Assembly (NCBI GenBank): GCA_020062065.1
Contig: JAGUWZ010000047.1
Location: forward strand, 1 to 14,772
Source of the DNA: Candidatus Omnitrophota bacterium
GTDB lineage: Bacteria; Omnitrophota; Gorgyraeia; Gygaellales; Profunditerraquicolaceae
Length of the DNA stretch: 14,772 nt
Direction of reading: 5' to 3'
Made by a program: the position numbers and the translations under genes. Numbering within the stretch: the stretch's first letter is position 1; each line of letters begins with the position of its first letter. Of the stretch, positions 1 to 7,706 are shown piece by piece. The notes beneath the pieces are model-generated. The model saw only the letters and a program-made list of their open reading frames with translations. It made no database searches and was not told the origin of the DNA.

Positions 1-1
1 G

Positions 2-1999
2 GTGGATAATATCCCGGCGGTAAAAGGCATTAGCGAAAAAATTGCGCTGGAGTTAATTCAAAAATTCGGTTCTCTAGAAAGTTTATTAAAACACATTAAT
101 GAGATTGCCCCGGCTAAGATTAAACAAACGATAGAGGATAATCAAGAACGAATAAAATTAAACCGGGAATTGGCTGTTTTAAATAAAGATATGCAGCTGG
201 ATTTTAATCCGGATAGACTCAAAATAGGCGAACCTGATTACAAGGAACTATTCAAGTTGTTCAAAGAGTTGGAATTCAAGGCATTGCTTAAAAATCTGCC
301 TGTGGCTGAGGGGGAAAAACCAGATTTGGAAGTAAGTATTTTAAAAGACAAGGAATTAAAAGATTTGTTCAGTCAGCAGGATAAACTCTTTCTTTACGGC
401 AACAGTTGCGCTGAGCTTGTGTTTTGCGTAAAAGACAAAATCTTGCGAACGGATAGTATAGGTATGAATCTAAAAGACATCTTAGCTAACCCCAAGATAA
501 AGAAAATCGGCCACGATTTAAAAAAAATAAAGGTTTCTTTAAATAAGCAAAATTTTGTTTTCGAGGGATTATTCTTTGATACTATGGTGGCAGCTTATTT
601 AATCAATCCCTCTAAAGCGGATTATGGTCTGGCCGAACTTGCCTGGGATTATCTGGGAAAATCTATCCGCACTGATTCCTTAGATAGCCCAGAGGCCTTA
701 TCTATAATTTTAGAGTTGACACCTAAGTTAGAAAAACAACTTTATGAGAAAAAGCTGATTAAGCTTTTTTGCGAGATAGAAATGCCGCTGGTGGAAGTAC
801 TGGCTGAAATGGAGATAACTGGAATAAAACTGGACCTAGAATTATTAAAGAAACTTTCTGAGGATTTAGAGAAGAGGTTAGCCCGGTTAATCGCAGAGAT
901 TTATAAAATAAGCGAGAGCGAATTCAATATAAATTCCCCCAAGCAGCTAAGCCAGGTTTTATTCGAGAAATTAAAATTACCTGTGGTGAAAAAGACCAAG
1001 ACAGGGCCTTCTACCGATGAAGAAGTCTTAAATAAGCTGGCGGATAGACACCAACTTCCGGCAAGATTATTAGAGTATCGCCAGCTGACTAAACTCAAAT
1101 CTACATACATCGATGCCTTGCCTAATCTTGTGGATTCACAAACCCACAGGATTCATACCTCTTTTAATCAGACCAGCACAGAAACCGGCAGGCTCAGTTC
1201 AAGCAGGCCAAACCTGCAGAATATACCGATTAAGACGGATTTGGGCAAGCGGATAAGAGAGGCGATAATCTCATTTTCTCAGCACAGCTATCTTGTATCC
1301 GGCGATTATTCCCAGATAGAATTAAGGATTTTGGGGCATTTATCCCAGGATGAGACTTTACGTTTGGCATTTAAGCAAAACGAGGATATCCATTGTAAAA
1401 CTGCTTCTTTAATCTATGGTCTAGATGAAAAAGAAGTAACCCAGAATATGCGCGATGTAGCCAAGAGGGTAAATTTCGGGATTGTCTATGGGCTTAGCGC
1501 TTATGGTTTAAGCCGCGATTTGCAAATAGGACAAGAACAAGCCCAGGGTTTTATTGATGCATATTTTTCCAGATATCCCAAGGTAAAGTGGTATATAGAC
1601 GAGCAGATTGCCAGGGCGGAAAAAGAGGGTTTTGTCACCACTATTTTAGGAAGACGCAGATACCTTCCGGAAATAAAAAATAAGAATCAGTCAATTCGCT
1701 CACTCGCCCAGAGACAGGCGGTAAATACTCCAATCCAGGGTTCAGCCAGCGACATAATAAAATTGGCTATGGTGGAAATTCGTAGAGGGATTAAAGAAAA
1801 AGGTTTTAAAGGCAGGATGGTTTTGCAGATTCACGATGAATTGGTATTCGATGTTCCTGAGGATGAACTTAAGGAATTTATCGCTTTGATAAGAGATAAG
1901 ATGGAACATGTCTTGGAGTTGGATGTGCCGATGAAGGTGGATATAAAAGTAGGCAGGAATTGGGCCCAGATGGAGTCGCTAAAGGAGGAGATTAAATGA
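2..1999 (+). CDS. polA: DNA polymerase I, 5'-truncated by the window edge
   Basis: Family A DNA polymerase for Okazaki fragment processing and repair. The reading frame is open at the window edge; the first residues (DNIPAVKGISEK) are the helix-hairpin-helix of the 5' nuclease domain, so the nuclease catalytic half lies upstream and the GTG at base 2 is internal. Residues ~1-85 finish the 5' nuclease, ~108-270 form the 3'-5' exonuclease-like fold, and ~285-665 are the polymerase. Polymerase motif A is DYSQIELR (D435), motif B has R484, K488, F492 and Y496, and motif C is H611-D612-E613, so synthesis should be intact. The exonuclease-like domain lacks the DxE pair, the second aspartate and the YxxxD motif, so proofreading is probably lost, as in Thermus and Bacillus enzymes. 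The stop overlaps the glgA start (ATGA). Confidence 0.97.
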   Translation: MDNIPAVKGISEKIALELIQKFGSLESLLKHINEIAPAKIKQTIEDNQERIKLNRELAVLNKDMQLDFNPDRLKIGEPDYKELFKLFKELEFKALLKNLPVAEGEKPDLEVSILKDKELKDLFSQQDKLFLYGNSCAELVFCVKDKILRTDSIGMNLKDILANPKIKKIGHDLKKIKVSLNKQNFVFEGLFFDTMVAAYLINPSKADYGLAELAWDYLGKSIRTDSLDSPEALSIILELTPKLEKQLYEKKLIKLFCEIEMPLVEVLAEMEITGIKLDLELLKKLSEDLEKRLARLIAEIYKISESEFNINSPKQLSQVLFEKLKLPVVKKTKTGPSTDEEVLNKLADRHQLPARLLEYRQLTKLKSTYIDALPNLVDSQTHRIHTSFNQTSTETGRLSSSRPNLQNIPIKTDLGKRIREAIISFSQHSYLVSGDYSQIELRILGHLSQDETLRLAFKQNEDIHCKTASLIYGLDEKEVTQNMRDVAKRVNFGIVYGLSAYGLSRDLQIGQEQAQGFIDAYFSRYPKVKWYIDEQIARAEKEGFVTTILGRRRYLPEIKNKNQSIRSLAQRQAVNTPIQGSASDIIKLAMVEIRRGIKEKGFKGRMVLQIHDELVFDVPEDELKEFIALIRDKMEHVLELDVPMKVDIKVGRNWAQMESLKEEIK

Positions 2000-3390
2000 A
2001 AATAGTAATCGCAGCAAGTGAGGTTGTGCCGTTTGCTAAAACTGGTGGATTGGCGGACGTATGCGGGGCATTGCCTTTGGAATTGGAAAAAGAAGGGCAG
2101 GCTGTTATCATTGTTATGCCGGGATATAAAACAGCGCGTAATTTAAAACAACCCGCAGTCAAAAGATTAAAAGAAGGCATTTCAATTTCACGCATCGGCA
2201 AAAACATAAATGTTTATTTTATTGATAATGATGAATATTTTAACCGCGACTCACTCTACGGTGAACCAAAAACAGGAGATTACCAGGATAACTTAGACAG
2301 GTTTTCCTATTTTTGCAAAAGAACTCTGGAATTATTAAAAGAGCTGAAATTCGCAGCCGGTATAATTCATTGTCATGATTGGCAGTCGGCGTTAATCCCT
2401 ATATATTTAAAAACGCTGTATGCTAAAGACGATTTTTATAAAAGCAGCAAGACTATTTTTACCATCCACAATATCGGTTATCAGGGTTTATTTCCTAAAC
2501 AAGAGTTTCCAAAGTTGGGGTTGGACTGGAACGTTTTTAATATGGAAATGTTAGAGTATTTTGATAAGATTAACATTTTAAAAGGAGGTATTGTATTTTC
2601 CGACCTCGTTAATACTGTCAGCGAAACTTATAGTAAGGAAATTCAGACCAAGCAATTCGGTTTTGGGATGGAGGGGATTTTAAATAAACGCCGTGATTCT
2701 GTCTTTGGTATTATAAATGGTCTGGATTATTCTATCTGGGATCCATCAAGAGATAAAACAATCTTCAAGAATTACTCTTTTAAGAGAATAGAGGATAAAT
2801 ATGTGAATAAAGAAGAGCTTCAGAAGATCAGTAAATTACCCCTCAAAAGAAATGTTCCGCTTTTAGGCATTGTCTCGCGATTAGCGGAACAGAAGGGATT
2901 TGATATATTATCTGAAGGAATCGATGCAATTTGTAAGATGGACCTGCAGCTGATTATTTTAGGTACGGGTGATTTAAAATATCACCAGATTTTAGAGCAG
3001 ATGGTCAAAAAATATCCCAAGGTTATATCACTAAGCCTTAAATTTGATGATACCCTGGCACACAGGATATACGCCGGCTCAGATATTTTTCTTATGCCGT
3101 CCAAATATGAGCCTTGCGGCTTAGGACAAATGATTAGTTTAAGGTATGGCACTTTACCTTTGGTATTTAAAACCGGAGGATTAGCAGATACAGTAAACGA
3201 GGAAAACGGATTTGTGTTTGACAACTACAGCAAAGACGAATTAATTAAGACGATAAAGAAGGCGATTAAGGTCTATAAAGATAAAATACAATGGAACGAA
3301 CTGATGCTGCGGGGGATGAAATTAAATTTTTCCTGGGCGCAGTCAGCTAAAAGATACATTGAGTTGTATGAAAGGGCAAAGGGCAAGTAA
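1996..3390 (+). CDS. glgA: glycogen synthase (ADP-glucose type, GT5)
   Basis: Transfers glucose from ADP-glucose (possibly UDP-glucose) to the non-reducing end of an alpha-1,4-glucan in the cytoplasm; a retaining GT-B glycosyltransferase. At 464 residues it is near the bacterial norm of about 477. Residues 1-~235 form the N-terminal Rossmann domain with the K15-TGGL nucleotide-sugar loop. The C-terminal domain has SRLAEQKG (R295, K300) and EPCGLGQM (E372), followed by RYGTLPLV and a second KTGGLADT. These are the catalytic and donor-binding signatures of GlgA. The start is well set: ATG inside the polA stop, with GGAGGAG at 1984-1990. Its 3' end overlaps coaE. No glgB, glgC or glgP is present, so the rest of glycogen metabolism is elsewhere. 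The position between polA and coaE is unusual. Confidence 0.95.
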   Translation: MKIVIAASEVVPFAKTGGLADVCGALPLELEKEGQAVIIVMPGYKTARNLKQPAVKRLKEGISISRIGKNINVYFIDNDEYFNRDSLYGEPKTGDYQDNLDRFSYFCKRTLELLKELKFAAGIIHCHDWQSALIPIYLKTLYAKDDFYKSSKTIFTIHNIGYQGLFPKQEFPKLGLDWNVFNMEMLEYFDKINILKGGIVFSDLVNTVSETYSKEIQTKQFGFGMEGILNKRRDSVFGIINGLDYSIWDPSRDKTIFKNYSFKRIEDKYVNKEELQKISKLPLKRNVPLLGIVSRLAEQKGFDILSEGIDAICKMDLQLIILGTGDLKYHQILEQMVKKYPKVISLSLKFDDTLAHRIYAGSDIFLMPSKYEPCGLGQMISLRYGTLPLVFKTGGLADTVNEENGFVFDNYSKDELIKTIKKAIKVYKDKIQWNELMLRGMKLNFSWAQSAKRYIELYERAKGK

Positions 3391-3985
3391 GAAGCTAATC
3401 CTGGGGGTGACGGGCAGTTTCGGCAGCGGCAAAACCACAGTAGCAGGAATGTTTAAATCCTGCGGAGCCAAGCTCATTGATGCAGATAAAGTCAGCCACA
3501 GCCTCTTAAGACCCAAGACGCAAGTCTACAAAAGAATCGTTGAAACTTTTGGCAAAGGGATTCTTAAAAAAGACGCAAGAATCAAGCGAAGGGAATTGGG
3601 CAGAATTGTATTTTCTGATAAGAATCTGCTTGAAAAGTTGAATAGGATTATACATCCTGAGACTATCCGGATTATCAAGAAAAAGTTAAACGAAACTAAA
3701 GATGGGATTATTATATTGGATGCGTCTTTAATTCTGGAGACAGGACAAAGGGGACTGGTGGATAAGTTAGTCGCAGTTAAAACTACAATGGCCAATCAAA
3801 TAAGAAGAATTCAAAAAAAGCAAACTCTCACAAAAAAAGAAATATTAAGCAGGATAAAATCTCAAATTCCTTTAAAAGAAAAACTCCGTTTGGCAGATTT
3901 TGTAATAGATAATAGTGGCACATTGCGAGAGACGCAAAAACAGGTAAGAAAATTTTGGAGGTCCTTTGCTTCCGGACAGAAATAG
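3368..3985 (+). CDS. coaE: dephospho-CoA kinase
   Basis: Phosphorylates the 3'-hydroxyl of dephospho-CoA with ATP, the last step of coenzyme A synthesis. From the ATG at 3368 it has 205 residues, normal for CoaE. It shows the Walker A loop GSFGSGKT (G16-T23), the conserved LIDADKV stretch (D38, D40), the [18 protein letters not shown] segment of the CoA-binding domain, a Walker-B-like strand [13 protein letters not shown], and a terminal ADFVIDNSG motif. The usual proline in the PLLFE segment is replaced (ASLILE). The ATG overlaps the end of glgA by 23 bases and has no clear Shine-Dalgarno, so translational coupling is likely. An in-frame TTG at 3359 would add three residues and is less likely. 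polA-coaE proximity is common in bacteria. Confidence 0.93.
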   Translation: MKGQRASKKLILGVTGSFGSGKTTVAGMFKSCGAKLIDADKVSHSLLRPKTQVYKRIVETFGKGILKKDARIKRRELGRIVFSDKNLLEKLNRIIHPETIRIIKKKLNETKDGIIILDASLILETGQRGLVDKLVAVKTTMANQIRRIQKKQTLTKKEILSRIKSQIPLKEKLRLADFVIDNSGTLRETQKQVRKFWRSFASGQK

Positions 3986-4001
3986 GAGGAAGCTCAGGAT
4001 T

Positions 4002-4039
4002 AATTTGTCGACCCGTTATAGCGGGCAAATTAAGGAGGA
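4002..4039 (+). promoter_or_regulatory. rho leader hairpin directly in front of the ribosome binding site
   Basis: Between coaE and rho, AATTTG (4002-4007) pairs with CAAATT (4026-4031), and CCCG (4012-4015) with CGGG (4022-4025). The loop is TTATAG, with a four-base bulge TCGA on the left arm. The hairpin ends one base before AAGGAGGA (4032-4039), which sits five bases before the rho GTG. It could modulate ribosome access or be a Rho autoregulation site; rho autoregulation is known in E. coli, but this structure and role are inferred. Confidence 0.5.
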
Positions 4040-4043
4040 TGTA

Positions 4044-5300
4044 GTGGAAAAATTAGATATCGGAAATTTAAAACAAATGAAAATCTCAGAGTTAAATAAA
4101 TTAGCCAGGGAGCTGAATATCAACGGTATAAGCGGTCTTAAAAAACAAGACTTGATTTTCAAAGTGCTCCAGGCCCAGGCTGAGAAAGAAGGGTTGATGT
4201 TTGGAGAAGGTATTTTGGAGATACTGCCTGAAGGATTCGGATTTTTACGTTCCACGAATTATAATTATCTACCCTGTCCCGACGACATTTATATTTCACC
4301 ATCTCAGATAAGGAAATTCGATTTAAGGACAGGGGACACCGTTTCAGGACAGATTCGTCCCCCTAAGGAAGGAGAAAAATATTTTGCGCTTCTTAAGGTT
4401 GAGGCAGTTAATTTTGAAAACCCTGAGGAGGCAAAAGAAAAAGTGCTTTTTGATAACTTAACACCTGTATATCCTAAGGAGCGCTTTAACATGGAAACCA
4501 CTCCTAATGAAATATCAACACGGATTATGAGCTTGCTGGCTCCTTTAGGCAAAGGCCAGCGCGGATTAATCGTTGCGCAACCCTACAGCGGAAAGACTGT
4601 GTTATTGCAAAAAATTGCCAACGCCATTACCACAAATTCGCCTGAAGCAATTTTGATTGTTCTTTTAATTGACGAGCGGCCGGAAGAAGTCACAGATATG
4701 CAGCGCCATGTCAATGGAGAAGTAATCTCGTCTACTTTTGATGAGCCGCCGGAAAGACACATCCAGGTCGCTGAAATCGTCCTGGAAAAAGCCAAGAGGC
4801 TCGTGGAGCATAAAAGGGATGTGGTGATTCTTCTTGATAGTATCACCAGATTAGCCCGGGCGTATAATGCGGTGATGCCGCATAGCGGAAAAGTATTATC
4901 AGGCGGCATTGATTCAAATGCCTTACAGAAACCCAAACGCTTTTTCGGCGCAGCGCGCGCAATAGAAGAGGGGGGCAGTCTTACTATCATCGCCACCGCC
5001 CTTGTAGATACAGGCAGTCGGATGGATGAAGTCATTTTCGAAGAATTCAAAGGCACAGGCAATATGGAATTGCAGTTAGACAGGAACCTTTTTCAGCGCA
5101 GAATTTATCCGGCTATCGATATAAAACGTTCTAATACCAGACATGAGGAGTTGCTTTTAAGATCCGAGGAATTATCTAAAGTCTGGATATTGAGAAAAGT
5201 TTTAAACGAATTGAATAATGTAGAGGCAATGGAGCTGCTCATTGAGAAGTTAAGTAAAACCAAGAACAACGAGGAGTTTTTGAACAGCATGAACCAATAG
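4044..5300 (+). CDS. rho: transcription termination factor Rho
   Basis: Hexameric RNA-dependent ATPase and helicase that ends transcription. I chose the GTG at 4044 because AAGGAGGA lies five bases before it and it yields 418 residues, almost the E. coli length; the frame is open upstream but that part is unlike Rho. The N-terminal Rho_N helical segment ([13 protein letters not shown]) is followed by a cold-shock RNA-binding domain with GFGFLRS. The ATPase domain has Walker A (K184, T185, numbering as in E. coli), [14 protein letters not shown], Walker [15 protein letters not shown], the Q- and R-loop region [19 protein letters not shown], and [11 protein letters not shown]. The P-loop reads AQPYSGKT instead of the common APPKAGKT, changing positions 179, 181 and 182. 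The arginine finger context [10 protein letters not shown] is kept. Function is certain; any effect of the P-loop change is not. Confidence 0.98.
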   Translation: MEKLDIGNLKQMKISELNKLARELNINGISGLKKQDLIFKVLQAQAEKEGLMFGEGILEILPEGFGFLRSTNYNYLPCPDDIYISPSQIRKFDLRTGDTVSGQIRPPKEGEKYFALLKVEAVNFENPEEAKEKVLFDNLTPVYPKERFNMETTPNEISTRIMSLLAPLGKGQRGLIVAQPYSGKTVLLQKIANAITTNSPEAILIVLLIDERPEEVTDMQRHVNGEVISSTFDEPPERHIQVAEIVLEKAKRLVEHKRDVVILLDSITRLARAYNAVMPHSGKVLSGGIDSNALQKPKRFFGAARAIEEGGSLTIIATALVDTGSRMDEVIFEEFKGTGNMELQLDRNLFQRRIYPAIDIKRSNTRHEELLLRSEELSKVWILRKVLNELNNVEAMELLIEKLSKTKNNEEFLNSMNQ

Positions 5301-5320
5301 AAATTTTACATCATTTTCCG

Positions 5321-5330
5321 ACCTCGAGGT
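5321..5330. repeat. 10-bp perfect palindrome in the rpmE leader
   Basis: ACCTCGAGGT is self-complementary and lies in the 76-base rho-rpmE gap. It is bracketed by AACCAAT (5292-5298, overlapping the rho stop region) and ATTGGTT (5335-5341). Together they could fold into an outer stem with an inner hairpin in the rpmE leader, or the palindrome could be a dimeric-protein site. No T-run follows, so it is not a classical terminator. Confidence 0.4.
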
Positions 5331-5376
5331 TGAAATTGGTTGCAAGGTATAGAGATGCGAAAGGAGTTGATAAAAT

Positions 5377-5580
5377 ATGAAGGACAAGATTCATCCTAAT
5401 TATCAAGACTCTACTATTGTATGCGCCTGTGGTGAAACAATTCATACTCGTTCTACTAAGCCGAATATTCGGGTGGAAATATGTTCTAAGTGTCATCCGT
5501 TTTTTACGGGTAAAAGTAAACTTGTGGATTCAGCAGGTAGAGTGGATAAGTTTATGAAGAAATACGGCAAGAAGTACTGA
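5377..5580 (+). CDS. rpmE: 50S ribosomal protein L31, zinc-binding type
   Basis: Small protein of the large ribosomal subunit, located at the subunit bridge near the central protuberance. The 67-residue product matches the family length and starts with the typical KxxIHPNY. It has four cysteines, C16-x-C18 and C36-x2-C39, the zinc ligands of the C+ form of L31; many bacteria also encode a zinc-free paralogue used under zinc starvation, not seen here. The central [22 protein letters not shown] block is diagnostic. AAGGAG at 5361-5366, ten bases before the ATG, supports the start. It follows rho by 76 bases, a common pairing in bacteria. The leader holds a palindrome that could serve autogenous control, but this is inference. 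Confidence 0.97.
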   Translation: MKDKIHPNYQDSTIVCACGETIHTRSTKPNIRVEICSKCHPFFTGKSKLVDSAGRVDKFMKKYGKKY

Positions 5581-5609
5581 GAATTGTAAAGCTAAGAGCA
5601 AACTTTTTG

Positions 5610-5700
5610 AACGCAGATACACGCAGATTGCACGCAGATATACGTAGATGGAAAAGTTCTATCTGCGACTATCTGTGTTGGATTTGCGAGAATCTGCGTT
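5610..5700. repeat. inverted-repeat element, AACGCAGAT family, copy 1
   Basis: The left arm (5610-5649) contains four tandem units of ACGCAGAT, or its one-base variant ACGTAGAT, spaced 10-11 bases apart. The right arm (5661-5700) is its imperfect reverse complement, 30 of 40 positions by eye, with an 11-base spacer. It fills most of the 200-base rpmE-prfA gap. No reading frame is inside. It could fold as a long hairpin in RNA. A related, one-armed copy lies at 7707-7780, so this is a dispersed element, probably a REP- or MITE-like sequence. Confidence 0.8.
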
Positions 5701-5708
5701 AAAATGGG

Positions 5709-5736
5709 TTGAAATTATCATTTTACTAGTTATTAA
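5709..5736 (+). promoter_or_regulatory. possible prfA promoter
   Basis: TTGAAA (5709-5714), a 16-base spacer and TATTAA (5731-5736) lie just after the inverted repeat and about 45 bases before the prfA start. The match to a sigma-70 type promoter is fair, but the region is AT-rich and such matches arise by chance. It would give prfA-prmC its own transcript. Confidence 0.3.
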
Positions 5737-5780
5737 ATCGCCTTACTTCTCATTATTTTTGCAAAAATCAATAATTAAAT

Positions 5781-6842
5781 ATGTTAGACAGACTGCAAAA
5801 ACTGGAACAAAGATACGAGGAACTTGAGCATCTCTTGGCTGACTACAGCGTAATCGCCGACACCAGGCGTTATAACAAACTCGCTAAGGAGTTATCGGAT
5901 TTGAAAAATCCAGTTTCTTTATTTCGCGAACACAAAAAATTACTCAAAGAAATAACTGATCTGGAGGCGATGCTTGAAGAAAAACATGACAGCGAATTAT
6001 TGTCCATTGCCCAGAAAGAACTTGCAGATTTGAAAAACAAAAAAGATGAATTAGAAATAAAACTAAAAGTTGTGCTTAAAGGCGAAGATAAAGATACCGA
6101 CAAAGACATAATCGTGGAAATCCGTCAGGGCACAGGCGGCTTGGAGGCAGCATTATTTGCCGCTGACCTTTTCCGGATGTATTCAAAATATGCCGCAGCA
6201 AAAGGTTGGAAGGTAGAGACTATGTCTTCTCACCCTACCGATGTAGGCGGTTTTAAAGAAATTATCTTCAGCGTTCAAGGTCGGGATGCCTATCGCCGAC
6301 TGAAATTTGAAAGCGGGGTGCACCGCGTGCAGCGTGTCCCTCTTACTGAGGCGCAGGGCAGAATTCATACTTCGACAGCTACAGTTGTGGTGATGATAGA
6401 ACCCAAAGAGGTAGAACTGGAAATTAACCCTAATGATTTAAAAATTGAGACCTACCGTGCCTCAAGCGCTGGAGGTCAACATATGCAAAAGACTGATTCT
6501 GCGGTGAGGATTACACACATACCTACCCTAACTGTAGTAAGCTGTCAGGATGAAAGGTCCCAGCTTAAGAATAAAAATAAGGCAATGCGCATCCTGCGGG
6601 CAAGGTTATTGGACGCCAAACAGCAGGAAGAGACAAAGAAAATTACCGAGGAAAGAAGGGCGCAGATTGGCAGTGGAGACAGAAGCGAAAAGATACGTAC
6701 TTATAATTTCCCTGACCGCAGGGTAACCGACCACCGTATTAATTTTACCTCATATCAATTAGAGTCGATATTGGAAGGCAATTTGGATGAATTTACCGAG
6801 AAACTTTTGAAGGCCAATGAGGAGCAAGTAGCGCAGAGATGA
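5781..6842 (+). CDS. prfA: peptide chain release factor 1
   Basis: Reads UAA and UAG stop codons and triggers peptidyl-tRNA hydrolysis. The 353 residues match the RF1 norm. The N-terminal coiled-coil domain (1-~110) is followed by the codon-recognition tripeptide P187-L188-T189 within RVQRVPLTEAQGRIHTS. The PxT pattern separates RF1 from RF2 (SPF); the usual middle residue is alanine or valine, here leucine. The catalytic GGQ is G231-G232-Q233 in SSAGGQHMQKTDSAVR. The glutamine is the target of PrmC, whose gene overlaps the stop by ATGA. The ATG at 5781 gives the typical N-terminus MLDRLQKLEQRYEEL, but no Shine-Dalgarno is visible upstream. Confidence 0.97.
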   Translation: MLDRLQKLEQRYEELEHLLADYSVIADTRRYNKLAKELSDLKNPVSLFREHKKLLKEITDLEAMLEEKHDSELLSIAQKELADLKNKKDELEIKLKVVLKGEDKDTDKDIIVEIRQGTGGLEAALFAADLFRMYSKYAAAKGWKVETMSSHPTDVGGFKEIIFSVQGRDAYRRLKFESGVHRVQRVPLTEAQGRIHTSTATVVVMIEPKEVELEINPNDLKIETYRASSAGGQHMQKTDSAVRITHIPTLTVVSCQDERSQLKNKNKAMRILRARLLDAKQQEETKKITEERRAQIGSGDRSEKIRTYNFPDRRVTDHRINFTSYQLESILEGNLDEFTEKLLKANEEQVAQR

Positions 6843-7681
6843 ACGAAACAGAATTGTTGTTTACAGAGGTATTAAATTGCGACAGGGCATCTTTATATCT
6901 GAACAGGCAAAAAACATTGGATAAAAACATTTCATCAAAAATTTCGCAGGTTTTAAAAAGGAGGATTTGCGGCGAACCCATAGCGTATATACTTGGCAAG
7001 TGCGAATTTATGGAAGGAGAGTTTATAGTAAATAAAGATGTGTTTATCCCGCGTCCGGAAACAGAGATACTGGTGGAAGTAGTCATTAGACAGCTCTCAG
7101 CTCTCCCAGCCGCAGCAGGGTTTGCCTTTGGCAGAAGCCCTCAGCTGTCAGCATGCAAGATTTTAGAGATAGGAACAGGGTCGGGATGTATTGCAATATC
7201 GTTGGCAAAATTCTTACCTCGGGTAAAAATTGTGGCTACTGATATCTCAGAAGCTGCTTTAAAGGTAGCAAGAGAAAATGCCAGATTGAATAATTTAGAT
7301 GGGAGAATAAAGTTTATACAGAATAATTTGTTCGAGGGTTCCTGCCTTAACGGGTTAAGGGGTTTAGGCGCAGGTTACAATATAATAGTAAGCAATCCCC
7401 CTTACATCCCCAAGGCAGAGATCAGAAAATTAGCTGTGGAGATTCAATACGAACCGGTATCTAGCCTTGACGGTGGCCAGGACGGCCTGGATTTTTATCG
7501 GCACATAATCCAAGAATCCCCGGGATTCTTAAAAAAAGGCGGTTTATTAATCTTAGAAATGGGGTTTGACCAGTGTGAAAGTATAAAAGAAATTTTTAAA
7601 TTTTGCGAAAAATTTCAAGTCAAAGAAGTAATTAAGGATTATAATAGTATTGATAGAGTAATTGTAGCAACGAGAAAATAA
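6839..7681 (+). CDS. prmC: release factor glutamine methyltransferase
   Basis: N5-methylates the GGQ glutamine of release factors using S-adenosylmethionine. The N-terminal helical substrate-binding domain ends at about residue 75 (VFIPRPETEILVE). The Rossmann methyltransferase domain has motif I EIGTGSGCIA (110-119) and the catalytic N186-PPY. Compared with E. coli PrmC from memory, two segments are longer: residues ~88-104 before motif I (about 13 extra) and ~205 bases later the segment before NPPY (about 8 extra). The first extra piece is encoded by a palindromic sequence related to an intergenic repeat (7089-7149), the second by a small perfect hairpin (7345-7360). Both sit in surface-loop positions and keep the frame. 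ATG overlaps the prfA stop; GAGGAG is 14 bases upstream, so coupling is likely. Confidence 0.96.
   Translation: MNETELLFTEVLNCDRASLYLNRQKTLDKNISSKISQVLKRRICGEPIAYILGKCEFMEGEFIVNKDVFIPRPETEILVEVVIRQLSALPAAAGFAFGRSPQLSACKILEIGTGSGCIAISLAKFLPRVKIVATDISEAALKVARENARLNNLDGRIKFIQNNLFEGSCLNGLRGLGAGYNIIVSNPPYIPKAEIRKLAVEIQYEPVSSLDGGQDGLDFYRHIIQESPGFLKKGGLLILEMGFDQCESIKEIFKFCEKFQVKEVIKDYNSIDRVIVATRK
7089..7149. repeat. palindromic element inside prmC
   Basis: GACAGCT (7089-7095) and its complement AGCTGTC (7143-7149) bracket a 47-base interior containing GCCTTTGGC. The right end, AGCTGTCAGC, is the exact 10-base reverse complement of GCTGACAGCT just before trpG. The left part AGCTCTCAGCTCTC matches 11 of 14 bases of AGCTTTCAGCCTTC in that same element. 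It translates to a low-complexity LSALPAAAGFAFGRSPQLS stretch absent from typical PrmC. Confidence 0.6.
7345..7360. repeat. small perfect hairpin inside prmC
   Basis: CCTTAAC (7345-7351) and GTTAAGG (7354-7360) form a 7-bp perfect stem around GG. It encodes part of the SCLNGLRGLGAG loop that lengthens PrmC before its NPPY motif. It may be a remnant of another short palindromic insertion, or chance. Confidence 0.4.
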
Positions 7682-7706
7682 TGGTTAACATTGAAAAACT
7701 CTATTA

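Noticed and set aside
2..4. GTG as the true polA start
   Set aside because: The protein begins in the middle of the 5' nuclease helix-hairpin-helix; the gene clearly continues upstream of the window.
3966..4043. N-terminal extension of Rho by 26 residues
   Set aside because: The frame is open but would read through the leader hairpin and Shine-Dalgarno, and the residues do not resemble Rho. An alternative TTG at 4005 is also inside the hairpin.
4583..5062. 159-residue open frame on the minus strand inside rho
   Set aside because: It is fully antisense to the conserved ATPase core of Rho, lacks a ribosome binding site and resembles no family; an effect of codon bias.
5610..5700. CRISPR-like array because of regularly repeated ACGCAGAT units
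   Set aside because: Units are 8 bases at 10-11-base steps with no spacers of CRISPR length, and the second half is inverted; there are no cas genes.
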